The notes under the pieces: model-generated
The model's database searches: none
What the model was told of the DNA's origin: nothing
Seen by the model: only the letters and a program-made list of their open reading frames with translations
Program-made: the position numbers and the translations under genes
Shown: piece after piece, positions 57,290 through 64,000 of the stretch
How the letters are laid out: each line of letters opens with the position of its first letter
Numbering within the stretch: position 1 is the first letter of the stretch
Source: Streptomyces bicolor
Lineage (GTDB): Bacteria > Actinomycetota > Actinomycetes > Streptomycetales > Streptomycetaceae
Length of the DNA stretch: 64,000 nt
Direction: 5' to 3'
NCBI RefSeq assembly: GCF_000719285.1
Contig: NZ_JOFS01000004.1
Coordinates: 165,577 to 229,576 of the forward strand

Positions 57290-57483
57290 TGCACTCTCCT
57301 TGCTCACGTTCCGCCACGCGTACGCCCACAGCCCCCGCGGGCCCGGACCGCACCACGTGCTCTGCGTCGACACCGCGCGCAATTTCCCGTGAAATTGCAC
57401 GGAGGCGCCGTCGGCGTGGATAATAGCTGTGGCGTCAACTGCTGCGCAGCCGCCTCGTCCTGACCGTGTATCAGGGAGACGTT

Positions 57484-58071
57484 GTGTCCTTACCTGCGTA
57501 CGAAGGGCTTCGACTACCCGGTAGCGCTGCGTCACCCACGGGACTGAGCGTGACGCCGGAAGCGCACCCGGGCGCCCCGGACCGACGCCGGCCGACCCGG
57601 CCCGAACCCCCGCGCATCCCGCCCCGCGCGGCCGCCCTGCGCCTCACCGGCGCCGAACAGGACTGCGGCCGGGCCCGCGACTTCGTCCGTCGCACCCTCG
57701 CTGACTGGGGGCTGGACCACTGCGGCGCCGACGCCCTCATGGTGGTCACCGAACTCGCCGCGAACGCCGCACTGCACGGCGTAGCGCACTCCACGGCTCG
57801 TTCCCCGCTCCACTCCCCGGCCCACGTCCAGGCCCACGGCGACGCCGAGATCTGGCTGCGGCTCAGCATCCGCCGCCCCGCCCACCTGGTCTGCGCCGTC
57901 ACCGACCCCTGCGACAACCCACCCGTGTACCCGCACGCGAGCGACCCCCTCGACGAGCACGGCCGGGGACTGCGCATCATCGACGCGCTGTCCGAGCACT
58001 GGGGCTGGACCCGGCGGCAGCCCATGGGCAAGACGGTCTGGGCGATGCTCCCGACGGACCGCGGGGCCTGA
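57484..58071 (+). CDS. RsbW-like ATP-binding (anti-sigma-type HATPase) protein
   Basis: 195 residues from the GTG at 57484, chosen because GGGAGACGTT precedes it. A disordered Pro/Arg-rich start is followed by an HATPase_c domain: DALMVVTELAANAALHG (N-box) and DEHGRGLRIIDALSEHWGW (G-box). Such proteins act as anti-sigma kinases or regulators and are frequently next to WhiJ-like/DUF397 pairs. No anti-anti-sigma gene is adjacent. Confidence 0.9.
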   Translation: MSLPAYEGLRLPGSAASPTGLSVTPEAHPGAPDRRRPTRPEPPRIPPRAAALRLTGAEQDCGRARDFVRRTLADWGLDHCGADALMVVTELAANAALHGVAHSTARSPLHSPAHVQAHGDAEIWLRLSIRRPAHLVCAVTDPCDNPPVYPHASDPLDEHGRGLRIIDALSEHWGWTRRQPMGKTVWAMLPTDRGA

Positions 58072-58303
58072 GTTCGCCCGGCCCTCCGGCCGTTGCTGCC
58101 CTGCGTCCGCAAATGTGCTCTCGCGCACGGACATGTGGGTAAGTGACCGAATAGGCCGTCATATTGGGGGATGCCCTCGGCGGCGGTGTAACGCGGTCGC
58201 GTTCGGGTGGCGCAGAACCAGGGAGAAGCGGGTCACAGCCAATGGCCGAATTCGGTCCCGGCGGTGACCCATCGGCCCAGTGACGCGTCAGATCGGATTT
58301 CTT

Positions 58304-58654
58304 GTGAACACCGACCCGGTTTCCGGATACCAGACGTACGACCAGCCCTCAGGCCCCGACCGCGCCCAGCGCAACCAGGCCGCCGCACGCAGAGCGGCCC
58401 TCACGATCTGCACGATCGCCGACGTCGCCGCAGGTGTACTCGCCCTGTGGATCGTCCTGTTCCTGCTCGACGCCAATCAGGGCAACGCGTTCGTGGAACT
58501 CGTCCGTGGTACGGCCGACTGGCTTGCGGGATGGGCACGGGACATTTTCACGATGGACACAGAGGGGTTGCGGGTTCTCCTCAATTACGGTCTTCCGGCC
58601 GTGTTGTATTTGTTGCTCGGGCATGGAATCGCGGCCCGACTGAACCGGGCTTGA
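58304..58654 (+). CDS. Small membrane protein of unknown function
   Basis: 116 residues from the GTG at 58304 (an alternative GTG at 58280 adds eight). The start is hydrophilic (NTDPVSGYQTYDQPSGPD), then there are two membrane segments, at about 34-55 and 94-110. I do not recognise a family. The next small gene begins 28 bases after its stop, so they are likely cotranscribed. Confidence 0.65.
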   Translation: MNTDPVSGYQTYDQPSGPDRAQRNQAAARRAALTICTIADVAAGVLALWIVLFLLDANQGNAFVELVRGTADWLAGWARDIFTMDTEGLRVLLNYGLPAVLYLLLGHGIAARLNRA

Positions 58655-58682
58655 AGGAGAGACCAGTGGAAGGATCGGCATT

Positions 58683-58877
58683 GTGACGCGCAGTCCCGCC
58701 GAAAACGATCACCTGCCGATCTATGAGGACCTGGTGCGCGAACGTGGAGACGTCGTGGCGGAGGCGCAGATAGCGGCCGCACACACTCAGCACCAGGCGA
58801 CGGAACTGCTGGGCGATGCGGAGCCGAGGCCCTGGGACGCGCCGACGGGGCAGCAGCCTCCCAACGCCTTCGGGTAG
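58683..58877 (+). CDS. Small hypothetical protein, 64 residues
   Basis: The GTG start follows GGAAGG. The product is acidic and helical in the middle ([26 protein letters not shown]) with a Pro-rich end. No family recognised. Position suggests cotranscription with the small membrane protein. Confidence 0.6.
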   Translation: MTRSPAENDHLPIYEDLVRERGDVVAEAQIAAAHTQHQATELLGDAEPRPWDAPTGQQPPNAFG

Positions 58878-59320
58878 GCGGTCGGCCCCGGACGGGCGGC
58901 CGCCCACCGCTTCCGATCAGGTCGCGCTCTCCGCACGGCCGGCCAGGTCCGCACCTCACGGTCCTGCAGCGGACGTACGAGATCGTCGGCGGCGTCCATC
59001 AGCGGGAACAGGTCGCAGCCGTGCTCCCGGCCCGTCAGCTCGGCGACCGCGACGAACGCCTCCAGCGGGCGGTTGCCGGCGCGCGCGCCCCGGCCGGCGA
59101 GCGAGGCGTCCACCCGTACATTGACAAACTCGACCAGCTCCGGCGCGGCGGCCGCTCCCTCGCCCACCCGGAGCGGACCGTCGCATTTCCGACCGGCGAG
59201 TCCCGTGGTCGACCTAGGCGGCGCCCGGATCACGTCCTGACCTCGCATGCCAGAATGAGACACCGGCCGTTGAGGTCCGTCCGTCCGCCGAAGGCCTCCC
59301 GATCCCTCGAGGTTCCTCCC
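58878..59320. other. Gene-poor stretch with an aldolase remnant
   Basis: About 440 bases without an intact gene. The middle (58949-59118, minus strand) encodes a recognisable fragment of a 4-hydroxy-2-oxovalerate aldolase. The rest shows no conserved coding pattern. The promoter of the following TetR gene should lie in the right-hand part. Confidence 0.55.
58949..59118 (-). pseudogene. Remnant of 4-hydroxy-2-oxovalerate aldolase (DmpG-like), C-terminal part
   Basis: Read on the minus strand, [16 protein letters not shown], then [31 protein letters not shown] and LQDREVR match the conserved C-terminal segment of DmpG/HpaI-partner aldolases. The match is lost on both sides, no start codon or upstream domain exists, and the segment is bounded by unrelated sequence. 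It is a decayed leftover of a catabolic gene. Confidence 0.65.
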
Positions 59321-59959
59321 GTGTCCAAGCCCGTCGCCCGCGAGCCGCAGCGACGCAACTCCCGTTCCAACCGGGCGCGCATCCTGGCCACGGCACGTCA
59401 GGAGCTGGGGCGGAACCCGGACATCACGCTGGAGGAGCTGGCGCGGGCCTCCGGGGTCGTACGCCGCACGCTCTTCGGTCACTTCCCGGGACGCGCGGCA
59501 CTCCTGGAGGCGCTGGCCGAGGAGGCCGCCGACAGCCTCAAGGGCGCGGTCACGGCCGGGGTGCGGCCGTCGGAGCCGGCCGGTCACGCCCTCGCGCACT
59601 TCGTGCTGTCGATCTGGCCCGTGGGCGACCGCTACCGGATGCTCCTCGCGCTGGCCCGGCACGACCTCGGCGCGGAGCGCGTCGCCGAGATCCTCGAACC
59701 GGCCCGCGGCGCGACCACCGCCATCCTGGAGCGAGGCCAGCAGGACGGCCTCTTCCACACCCATCTGCCGGCCGCCGTGCTCAGCGCCGGCCTCGAGTCG
59801 ATGACCATCGCCCTGCTGGAAGAGGTCAACGCGGGGACGCTGGAGGACGACGGCACCCGCGTGGCCGTCGCCACGCTCATCGCGGCCGGGGTTCCGGAGA
59901 ACGAGGCGTGTGCGGTGGTCGAGACGGTCGTCGCCGAAAGTCGGCACCGCGCTTCGTAG
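59321..59959 (+). CDS. TetR-family regulator, probably controlling the downstream MFS exporter
   Basis: 212 residues from the GTG at 59321. [34 protein letters not shown]. The C-terminal helical part ends in a helix-rich dimer region. It is followed by a perfect 16-bp hairpin terminator and then, on the same strand, by a DHA2-type exporter whose upstream region carries a large inverted repeat. TetR next to an efflux pump with a palindromic operator is the classic inducible-resistance arrangement. Confidence 0.9.
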   Translation: MSKPVAREPQRRNSRSNRARILATARQELGRNPDITLEELARASGVVRRTLFGHFPGRAALLEALAEEAADSLKGAVTAGVRPSEPAGHALAHFVLSIWPVGDRYRMLLALARHDLGAERVAEILEPARGATTAILERGQQDGLFHTHLPAAVLSAGLESMTIALLEEVNAGTLEDDGTRVAVATLIAAGVPENEACAVVETVVAESRHRAS

Positions 59960-59977
59960 GCGAGCAGCCTCAGTCGT

Positions 59978-60013
59978 ACAGAGCCCCCGACCAGGACTGG
60001 TCGGGGGCTCTGT
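59978..60013 (+). terminator. Strong hairpin terminator after the TetR gene
   Basis: A perfect 16-bp stem: ACAGAGCCCCCGACCA at 59978-59993 pairs with its complement at 59998-60013, around the loop GGAC. It lies 18 bases after the TetR stop and insulates the exporter gene from readthrough. Confidence 0.9.
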
Positions 60014-60075
60014 CGTATGTGCCGCAGGCCGGACATGCCACCGCTGATCTTCGCCCTCACCCCCCCATCCCTTAT

Positions 60076-60120
60076 TTGCACATGACTGAGCAACAAACTA
60101 GTCTGCTCATCGATGTGCAA
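60076..60120. promoter_or_regulatory. Large inverted repeat: candidate TetR operator of the exporter gene
   Basis: TTGCACATGACTGAGCA (60076-60092) and TGCTCATCGATGTGCAA (60104-60120) are inverted with 14 of 17 positions matching, separated by 11 bases. The area is much AT-richer than its surroundings, as expected of a promoter. It ends 23 bases before the exporter start, so a bound dimer, or two, would block transcription. Identity of the binding protein is inferred from the adjacent TetR gene. Confidence 0.75.
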
Positions 60121-60143
60121 TTAACCTGTAGGGAGCCTCTCCG

Positions 60144-61784
60144 ATGCCCTTCGTAGCCACCACACCCGTCGAGAAGATGACCGGGCCGTACGCACGGCGC
60201 TGGTGGGCCCTGCTGGTGCTGTGCCTGAGCCTGCTGATCGTCGTCATGGCGAACACGTCGCTGATCGTGGCCGCCCCGGACATGACCAAGGACCTGGGCC
60301 TGTCCAGCAGTGACCTGCAGTGGGTCATCGACGGCTACACCGTCCCGTACGCGGCGCTGATGCTGGTGCTGGGCTCGATCGGCGACAAGTACAGCCGGCG
60401 CGGCGCACTGATCACGGGCCTCGTGATCTTCGCGGGCGGCGCGGTGATGGGCAGCCTGGTCGAGGAGACCGGACTGGTCATAGCGGCCCGCGCGGTCATG
60501 GGCGTGGGCGCCGCCGTGGTCATGCCGGCCACCCTGTCGTTGCTGGTCGCGATCTTCCCGAAGGCGGAGCGCGCCAAGGCCATCACGGCCTGGACCGCGA
60601 CGTCCGGCCTCGCCATCGCGATGGGCCCGCTGGTCGCCGGCTGGCTCCTCGAGGACCACGCGTGGGGCTCGACCTTCCTGATCAACGTGCCGATCGCAGT
60701 CGTCGCGGTGATCGGCGCGCTGACTCTCGTGCCGCCGTCGAAGGCCGAGGGAATGGGCCGCATCGACTACGTCGGCGGTCTGCTCTCGATCGTCTCGGTC
60801 GCCAGCCTGGTCTACGCGACCATCGAGGGCCCGCACTTCGGCTGGGGCGTCGGCCCGATCACCGCGGCGGTCGTCGCGGGCGTGGGCCTGCTGGCCTTCG
60901 TCGCCTGGGAGTTGCGGCACCCGCATCCCATGCTGGACGTGCGCAAGTTCGCGGAGCGCCCCTTCAGCGGATCGATGCTCGCGGTGCTGTTCTTCTTCTT
61001 CGGCACCTTCGGCGCGCTCTACTACGCCACCCAGTACCTGCAGTTCGTCCTCGGCTACGACGCCCTGGAGACGGGCGTACGACTGCTGCCGCTGGCCGGA
61101 GCGGTCTTCGTCGGCGCCGCGGCCACCGGAAGGCTGACCCCGAGGCTGGGCGTGAAGGCCATGGTCGTCACCGGCATGCTGATCGGCACGGCGGGCGTCT
61201 TCCTGCTCACGCGGATCGAGTCGGGCTCGACGTACACGGACTTCCTGGCGCCCCTGCTGCTGCTCGGCTTCGCGATCGGCCTGAGCGTGTCCCCGGCCAC
61301 GGACACCATCATGGACTCCTTCCCCGAGTCCGAACTGGGCGTCGGCGGCGGCGCCAACGACACGGCCCTGGAACTGGGCGGCGCCCTGGGCATCGCCATA
61401 CTCGGCTCCCTGCTGGGCACCGCCTACCGCGACAAGCTGACCGACCTCGTCGGAACCAACCTCCCGCACACCGCGCTGGAGACGGCGAAGGACTCGGTCG
61501 GCCGCGGCATGGCGGTCGCCGAGGAGGTCGCGAAGAACCCCGCAGGCGGCGCCCAGCAGGCCCAGGCCCTCATCGGCGCGGTACACGAGTCCTTCGCCCA
61601 CAGCGTCGCCCAGACAAGCCTGATCGGCGGAATCATCATGGCCGCGGGCACGATGATCGTCCTTGCGGTACTGCCGGGCCGTCGGCGCGGCGGGAAGCCG
61701 GCGCGCGAAGAGGCGGCGGAGGCGGGGCGGGACAGGGCGGCGCAGGCGGCGGCGCCGAAGGAGGAGCGCCTGGGCACGGCCTGA
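60144..61784 (+). CDS. DHA2-type MFS drug exporter (14 TM)
   Basis: 546 residues with about fourteen membrane helices. MFS signatures: LQWVIDGYTVPYAALMLVLGSIGDKYSRRGAL (motif A) and AARAVMGVGAAVVMPATLSLL (motif C of antiporters). Drug:proton antiport is expected; the substrate is unknown. The C-terminus is a hydrophilic Lys/Glu/Ala tail. GGGAG precedes the ATG. A TetR gene and operator-like repeat lie directly upstream. Confidence 0.94.
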   Translation: MPFVATTPVEKMTGPYARRWWALLVLCLSLLIVVMANTSLIVAAPDMTKDLGLSSSDLQWVIDGYTVPYAALMLVLGSIGDKYSRRGALITGLVIFAGGAVMGSLVEETGLVIAARAVMGVGAAVVMPATLSLLVAIFPKAERAKAITAWTATSGLAIAMGPLVAGWLLEDHAWGSTFLINVPIAVVAVIGALTLVPPSKAEGMGRIDYVGGLLSIVSVASLVYATIEGPHFGWGVGPITAAVVAGVGLLAFVAWELRHPHPMLDVRKFAERPFSGSMLAVLFFFFGTFGALYYATQYLQFVLGYDALETGVRLLPLAGAVFVGAAATGRLTPRLGVKAMVVTGMLIGTAGVFLLTRIESGSTYTDFLAPLLLLGFAIGLSVSPATDTIMDSFPESELGVGGGANDTALELGGALGIAILGSLLGTAYRDKLTDLVGTNLPHTALETAKDSVGRGMAVAEEVAKNPAGGAQQAQALIGAVHESFAHSVAQTSLIGGIIMAAGTMIVLAVLPGRRRGGKPAREEAAEAGRDRAAQAAAPKEERLGTA

Positions 61785-61813
61785 ACACGCACCAACACGC
61801 ACCAACACGCACC
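61785..61813 (+). repeat. Short tandem repeat after the exporter gene
   Basis: The unit ACACGCACCA is repeated almost three times (61785-61813) directly after the stop codon. No function apparent. Confidence 0.7.
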
Positions 61814-61850
61814 CCAAGGACGGCCGTGCCTGAGCGGCGCACGGGCTGGA

Positions 61851-61878
61851 CGGTGCCGGGAGGGGACACCCGGCACCG
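61851..61878 (+). terminator. Hairpin terminator after the DHA2 exporter
   Basis: CGGTGCCGGG (61851-61860) pairs with CCCGGCACCG (61869-61878) around an eight-base loop, followed by a CCCTTT stretch. Confidence 0.8.
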
Positions 61879-62149
61879 CCCTTTCACGCTGTCCTGCCCG
61901 AAAGGACGCCGCTGTCCCGCCGGGAACCGGATCTGCGGGAACTGGATCTGGGAGAGCCCCACAGGCCTGCCTCGGCTCATGCACGCCCGGCCGAGGCAGG
62001 CCCGCGAGGCGCGGCCACGACCGGGGCGGCCGGCCAAGGCTCGCGTCAGCCGGCTCCCGCAGCCCCTCGCGGACGCACCGCCCGCGGGCGCGTCTCCGGC
62101 GTCGGTTATGTTCCCTCGTCGGACGGATGGCAGGACAGAAGGAGAGGCC

Positions 62150-62674
62150 ATGGCGCAGCGCCTGGGGCCGCTGGAGCTGATCGGTGACCGGTGGGTGATC
62201 GGGGACCCGGCACGCAAGGAGGGCCTGTCCATCGTGCTGACGCCCGAGGGCCTGGAACAACACCGGCGCGGGGAGACGGGACCCCTGCTCGCCGTCGAGT
62301 GGTCCCGGTTCCTGGAGTTGAGGGTGCGAGCCGCTTACGTGAGGTGGCATGCCACCCCGTTCGGCGGCTTCGTCGGCTCCTTCGCGCCCGGAGCCGACAT
62401 GGGCCGCGACGGCTGCTCCCTGCAGGGCATCGTTCGCCGTCCGTACGACCTCTGGTCGGCGCGCTACACCCATCACGAGGGCCGTTACCCGGCCGGCCAC
62501 GTCATCGTGCTGAAGGCACTGTTCGACCAGCTCACCGAGGCGAAGGCCCTGGACCGCCTCGGCGATCCCGACTGGCTGGGCACGGCGGTCGCCAAGCTGT
62601 CCCCGCACAGGTCGTGGTACGCGCCCAAGGGCAACCGTCTGGTGGAGGAAACCATCCGCAGCCTCGGCACCTGA
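62150..62674 (+). CDS. Conserved hypothetical protein, 174 residues
   Basis: The ATG follows AAGGAGAGGCC, a strong ribosome site. The product begins AQRLGPLELIGDRWVIGDP and continues with GLSIVLTPEGL; it is soluble, alpha/beta, Trp/Arg-rich, with HHEGRYPAGHVIVLKALFDQL in the second half. The first strands look PH-like, but I cannot name a family. It stands between the exporter terminator and the integrase remnant. Confidence 0.78.
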   Translation: MAQRLGPLELIGDRWVIGDPARKEGLSIVLTPEGLEQHRRGETGPLLAVEWSRFLELRVRAAYVRWHATPFGGFVGSFAPGADMGRDGCSLQGIVRRPYDLWSARYTHHEGRYPAGHVIVLKALFDQLTEAKALDRLGDPDWLGTAVAKLSPHRSWYAPKGNRLVEETIRSLGT

Positions 62675-62731
62675 ACGGCGACCCAATTCCCACGTCCCTA
62701 ATCCGCGCCGGTCGGGATGTCGCGCGGGTAG

Positions 62732-62845
62732 CGCACGACCACCATCAGCGTCGAGGTCCTGCTGAGCCGCTACGCGAAGTGCATCGACGGTCGGCAGGAG
62801 ATCGCCAACCGCAAGATCGAAGAGCTGCTGCGCGAGTACGAGTGA
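62732..62845 (+). pseudogene. Integrase remnant (C-terminal tail) beside tRNA-Arg
   Basis: The frame RTTTISVEVLLSRYAKCIDG continues to EIANRKIEELLREYE and a stop at 62843-62845. This resembles the C-terminal tail of tyrosine integrases of actinomycete integrative elements, whose ends read LLxRYAKCIDG. Upstream the frame meets a TAG at once, and no catalytic domain remains. Its position 128 bases from a tRNA gene fits an old integration site whose element was lost. Confidence 0.7.
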
Positions 62846-62973
62846 TCGCGTCCACAAATAGTCCACGGACCCCGACATACGGCCGCTCAGGTTGGCATAC
62901 GGCTGCACATACGCGAAGACCCCGCACTCAGCGTATCCGCTGGTCACGGGGTCTCTAGGCACCTCAGAAAGGG

Positions 62974-63045
62974 TGCCCCCGGCAGGATTCGAACCTGCGC
63001 ACACGGCTCCGGAGGCCGTTGCTCTATCCCCTGAGCTACGGGGGC
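62974..63045 (-). tRNA. tRNA-Arg (anticodon CCG)
   Basis: 72 bases on the minus strand folding into a full cloverleaf: acceptor GCCCCCG/CGGGGGC, D arm GCTC...GAGC, anticodon arm ACGGC-CTCCGGA-GCCGT with anticodon CCG (reads CGG, arginine), T arm GCAGG-TTCGAAT-CCTGC and discriminator A. CCA is not encoded. Arg tRNA genes are common integration sites, in keeping with the integrase tail nearby. Confidence 0.97.
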
Positions 63046-63218
63046 GTGTCGGGCGCCTTGCTTGGCGGCGACGGGTAGAACCCTACCAGCTTCAGGGTGG
63101 TGTTCATGAACGGGTTTCCGGGCGGTGGCACCCGGCGTCACCTGGGGTGGCTCGCTCGCAGGGGGTGGAAGTGGGGAAAACCCGGACGCGGTGGCCGGTC
63201 CGGACCTACTCTCGAGTT

Positions 63219-63704
63219 GTGCCAGGCGCTTCGGGCCGGGTGCTTGTTGTGGACGACAACAAGGTCATCCGGCAGCTGATCAGGGTCAATCTCGAGCTGG
63301 AGGGGCTTGAGGTCGTGACCGCGGCCGACGGTGCCGAGTGTCTGGAAGTCGTTCATCAGGTGCGGCCCGATGTGATCACCCTCGACGTGGTCATGCCCCG
63401 GCTGGACGGGCTGCGCACCGCCGCTCGGCTGCGTTCCGACCCCCGTACCCGCGACCTCCCCCTCGCCATCATCAGCGCCTGCGCTCAGCACGAGGTCGAC
63501 AGCGGCCTCGATGCCGGCGTCGACGCCTTCCTCGCCAAGCCCTTCGAGCCCGCCGAACTCGTCAGCCTCGTACGGCAGTTGCTCGAGCGGAGCCGGGAGC
63601 TGGGTGGTCCTGGGGACGGGCGGGTCGATGTTCGGGGCGCTGAGGATGCCGTCCTCGGGAGCGTCTTCGGGGCCGAGGAGGCCGCCGGGCGCGCCGGCGG
63701 CTGA
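63219..63704 (+). CDS. Stand-alone response-regulator receiver protein
   Basis: 161 residues from the GTG at 63219 (no clear ribosome site, so the start is approximate). Receiver domain: VLVVDDNKVIRQ with the acidic pair, VITLDVVMPRLDG with the phospho-accepting Asp, and FLAKPFEP with the conserved Lys. There is no DNA-binding output domain; about 35 variable residues follow. It may act by protein-protein contact or as a partner of an unlinked kinase. Confidence 0.88.
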   Translation: MPGASGRVLVVDDNKVIRQLIRVNLELEGLEVVTAADGAECLEVVHQVRPDVITLDVVMPRLDGLRTAARLRSDPRTRDLPLAIISACAQHEVDSGLDAGVDAFLAKPFEPAELVSLVRQLLERSRELGGPGDGRVDVRGAEDAVLGSVFGAEEAAGRAGG

Positions 63705-63738
63705 ATCCACGGTTGTACGTCTTGAGGGCCCCAATCCT

Positions 63739-63800
63739 CGACGGCACCCCTTGGAGGGCGCCTGCGACAGCACTCCTTGAGGGGCCTCTGCGACGGCACC
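63739..63800 (+). repeat. Degenerate 26-base direct repeats
   Basis: Units start at 63739, 63765 and 63791 with CGAC(G/A)GCAC(C/T)CC; the third is partial and runs into the palindrome array. Their GGCACCCC segment also occurs in the 19-base units, so the two arrays may share an origin. Confidence 0.65.
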
Positions 63801-63805
63801 CCTCC

Positions 63806-63881
63806 ATGGCACCCCCATACCGGTATGGCACCCCCATACCGGTATGGCACCCCCATACCGGTATGGCACCCCCATACCGGT
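63806..63881 (+). repeat. Four tandem 19-base repeats forming perfect palindromes
   Basis: ATGGCACCCCCATACCGGT is repeated four times without change (63806-63824, 63825-63843, 63844-63862, 63863-63881). Each junction makes the perfect 14-base palindrome CCATACCGGTATGG, three in all, centred 19 bases apart. The exactness suggests recent expansion or selection. It could be a binding array for a dimeric DNA-binding protein. Confidence 0.9.
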
Positions 63882-64000
63882 GATGTTGTTGACGCCCCCG
63901 GGCAGACATCTCCCCGGAGTCCACGACCCGGCCCCCTCAGCCCACCCCGCTGACACCCTCCTCGCCCCCCACCCCCACGCCCGCCCCCGCCCGTCCACAT

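Larger units (their letters stand above)
61785..62149. other. Non-coding stretch downstream of the exporter
   Basis: 365 bases holding a 10-bp tandem repeat, a hairpin terminator at 61851-61878 and the promoter region of the next gene. I see no gene with a plausible start and ribosome site here. Confidence 0.5.
63705..64000. other. Repeat-rich non-coding end of the window
   Basis: About 296 bases after the receiver gene. It holds two 26-base degenerate direct repeats with a third partial copy (63739-63800) and the palindrome array at 63806-63881. No gene is evident before the window ends. Confidence 0.55.

Noticed and set aside
58207..58686. A 159-codon frame overlapping the small membrane protein gene
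   Set aside because: The product is Arg/Gly-rich without pattern, while the overlapping frame has two clear membrane helices.
63739..63881. CRISPR array
   Set aside because: The 19-base units are directly adjacent with no spacers, the 26-base units are degenerate, and no cas gene is in the window.

Overview
The window is high-GC actinobacterial DNA and almost certainly comes from a Streptomyces chromosome. GTG and TTG starts with strong GGAGG-type ribosome sites are common, ATGA stop/start overlaps are frequent, and the gene content is typical: a conservon (cvnABCD), WhiJ/AbaA-type regulators, paired FtsW/RodA and PBP genes, LigD-polymerase beside ku, and short GC-rich interspersed repeats. 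Nothing was run. All identifications come from reading motifs, domain order and gene context.

Layout. 1-3.6 kb: the 3' part of lon, a secreted GH25 lysozyme and a MarR regulator. 3.6-11.5 kb: a PP2C-like phosphatase, a complete conservon followed by a styrene-monooxygenase-like flavoprotein, and an NlpC/P60 endopeptidase. 11.6-15.5 kb: a TetR gene with a coupled small gene, and two divergent diiron-oxygenase-like genes. 15.6-25.1 kb: a second CvnA-like sensor, a PBP-FtsW/RodA pair, a lipoprotein-histidine kinase pair without a response regulator, a CX5R phosphatase, a NERD protein and a LigD-type polymerase.

25.2-32.6 kb holds the most striking feature. A host ku gene is split after codon 39 by a 6.39-kb element flanked by a 6-bp direct repeat (CGGCGG). 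The element has inverted-repeat termini, a Tn554-type recombinase trio (tnpA, tnpB, tnpC), a ComB-family gene and its own complete, divergent ku. Precise excision would restore a 351-codon host Ku in frame. The element therefore destroys one ku and brings another.

32.6-55 kb is a hybrid NRPS/PKS cluster, all on the minus strand and largely translationally coupled: MFS exporter, MbtH, A-T-C-T NRPS, luciferase-like monooxygenase, C-A-T-E, C-A-T-TE, C-A-T, KS-T with a trans-AT-type linker, type II thioesterase and a free ketosynthase. No acyltransferase is present. One condensation module has no A domain, and the thioesterase is not in the last synthase gene. The MFS gene and first NRPS gene each carry a TTA codon, suggesting bldA control. 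Two NRPS genes contain in-frame copies of an interspersed repeat that also occurs between genes in this window.

55-64 kb: a DUF574 methyltransferase, an XRE/DUF397/HATPase trio of the WhiJ/AbaA type, small membrane and hypothetical genes, a decayed aldolase fragment, a TetR gene with a DHA2-type MFS exporter and a strong candidate operator, an integrase remnant beside tRNA-Arg(CCG), a stand-alone response regulator, and an array of perfect palindromes at 19-bp spacing.
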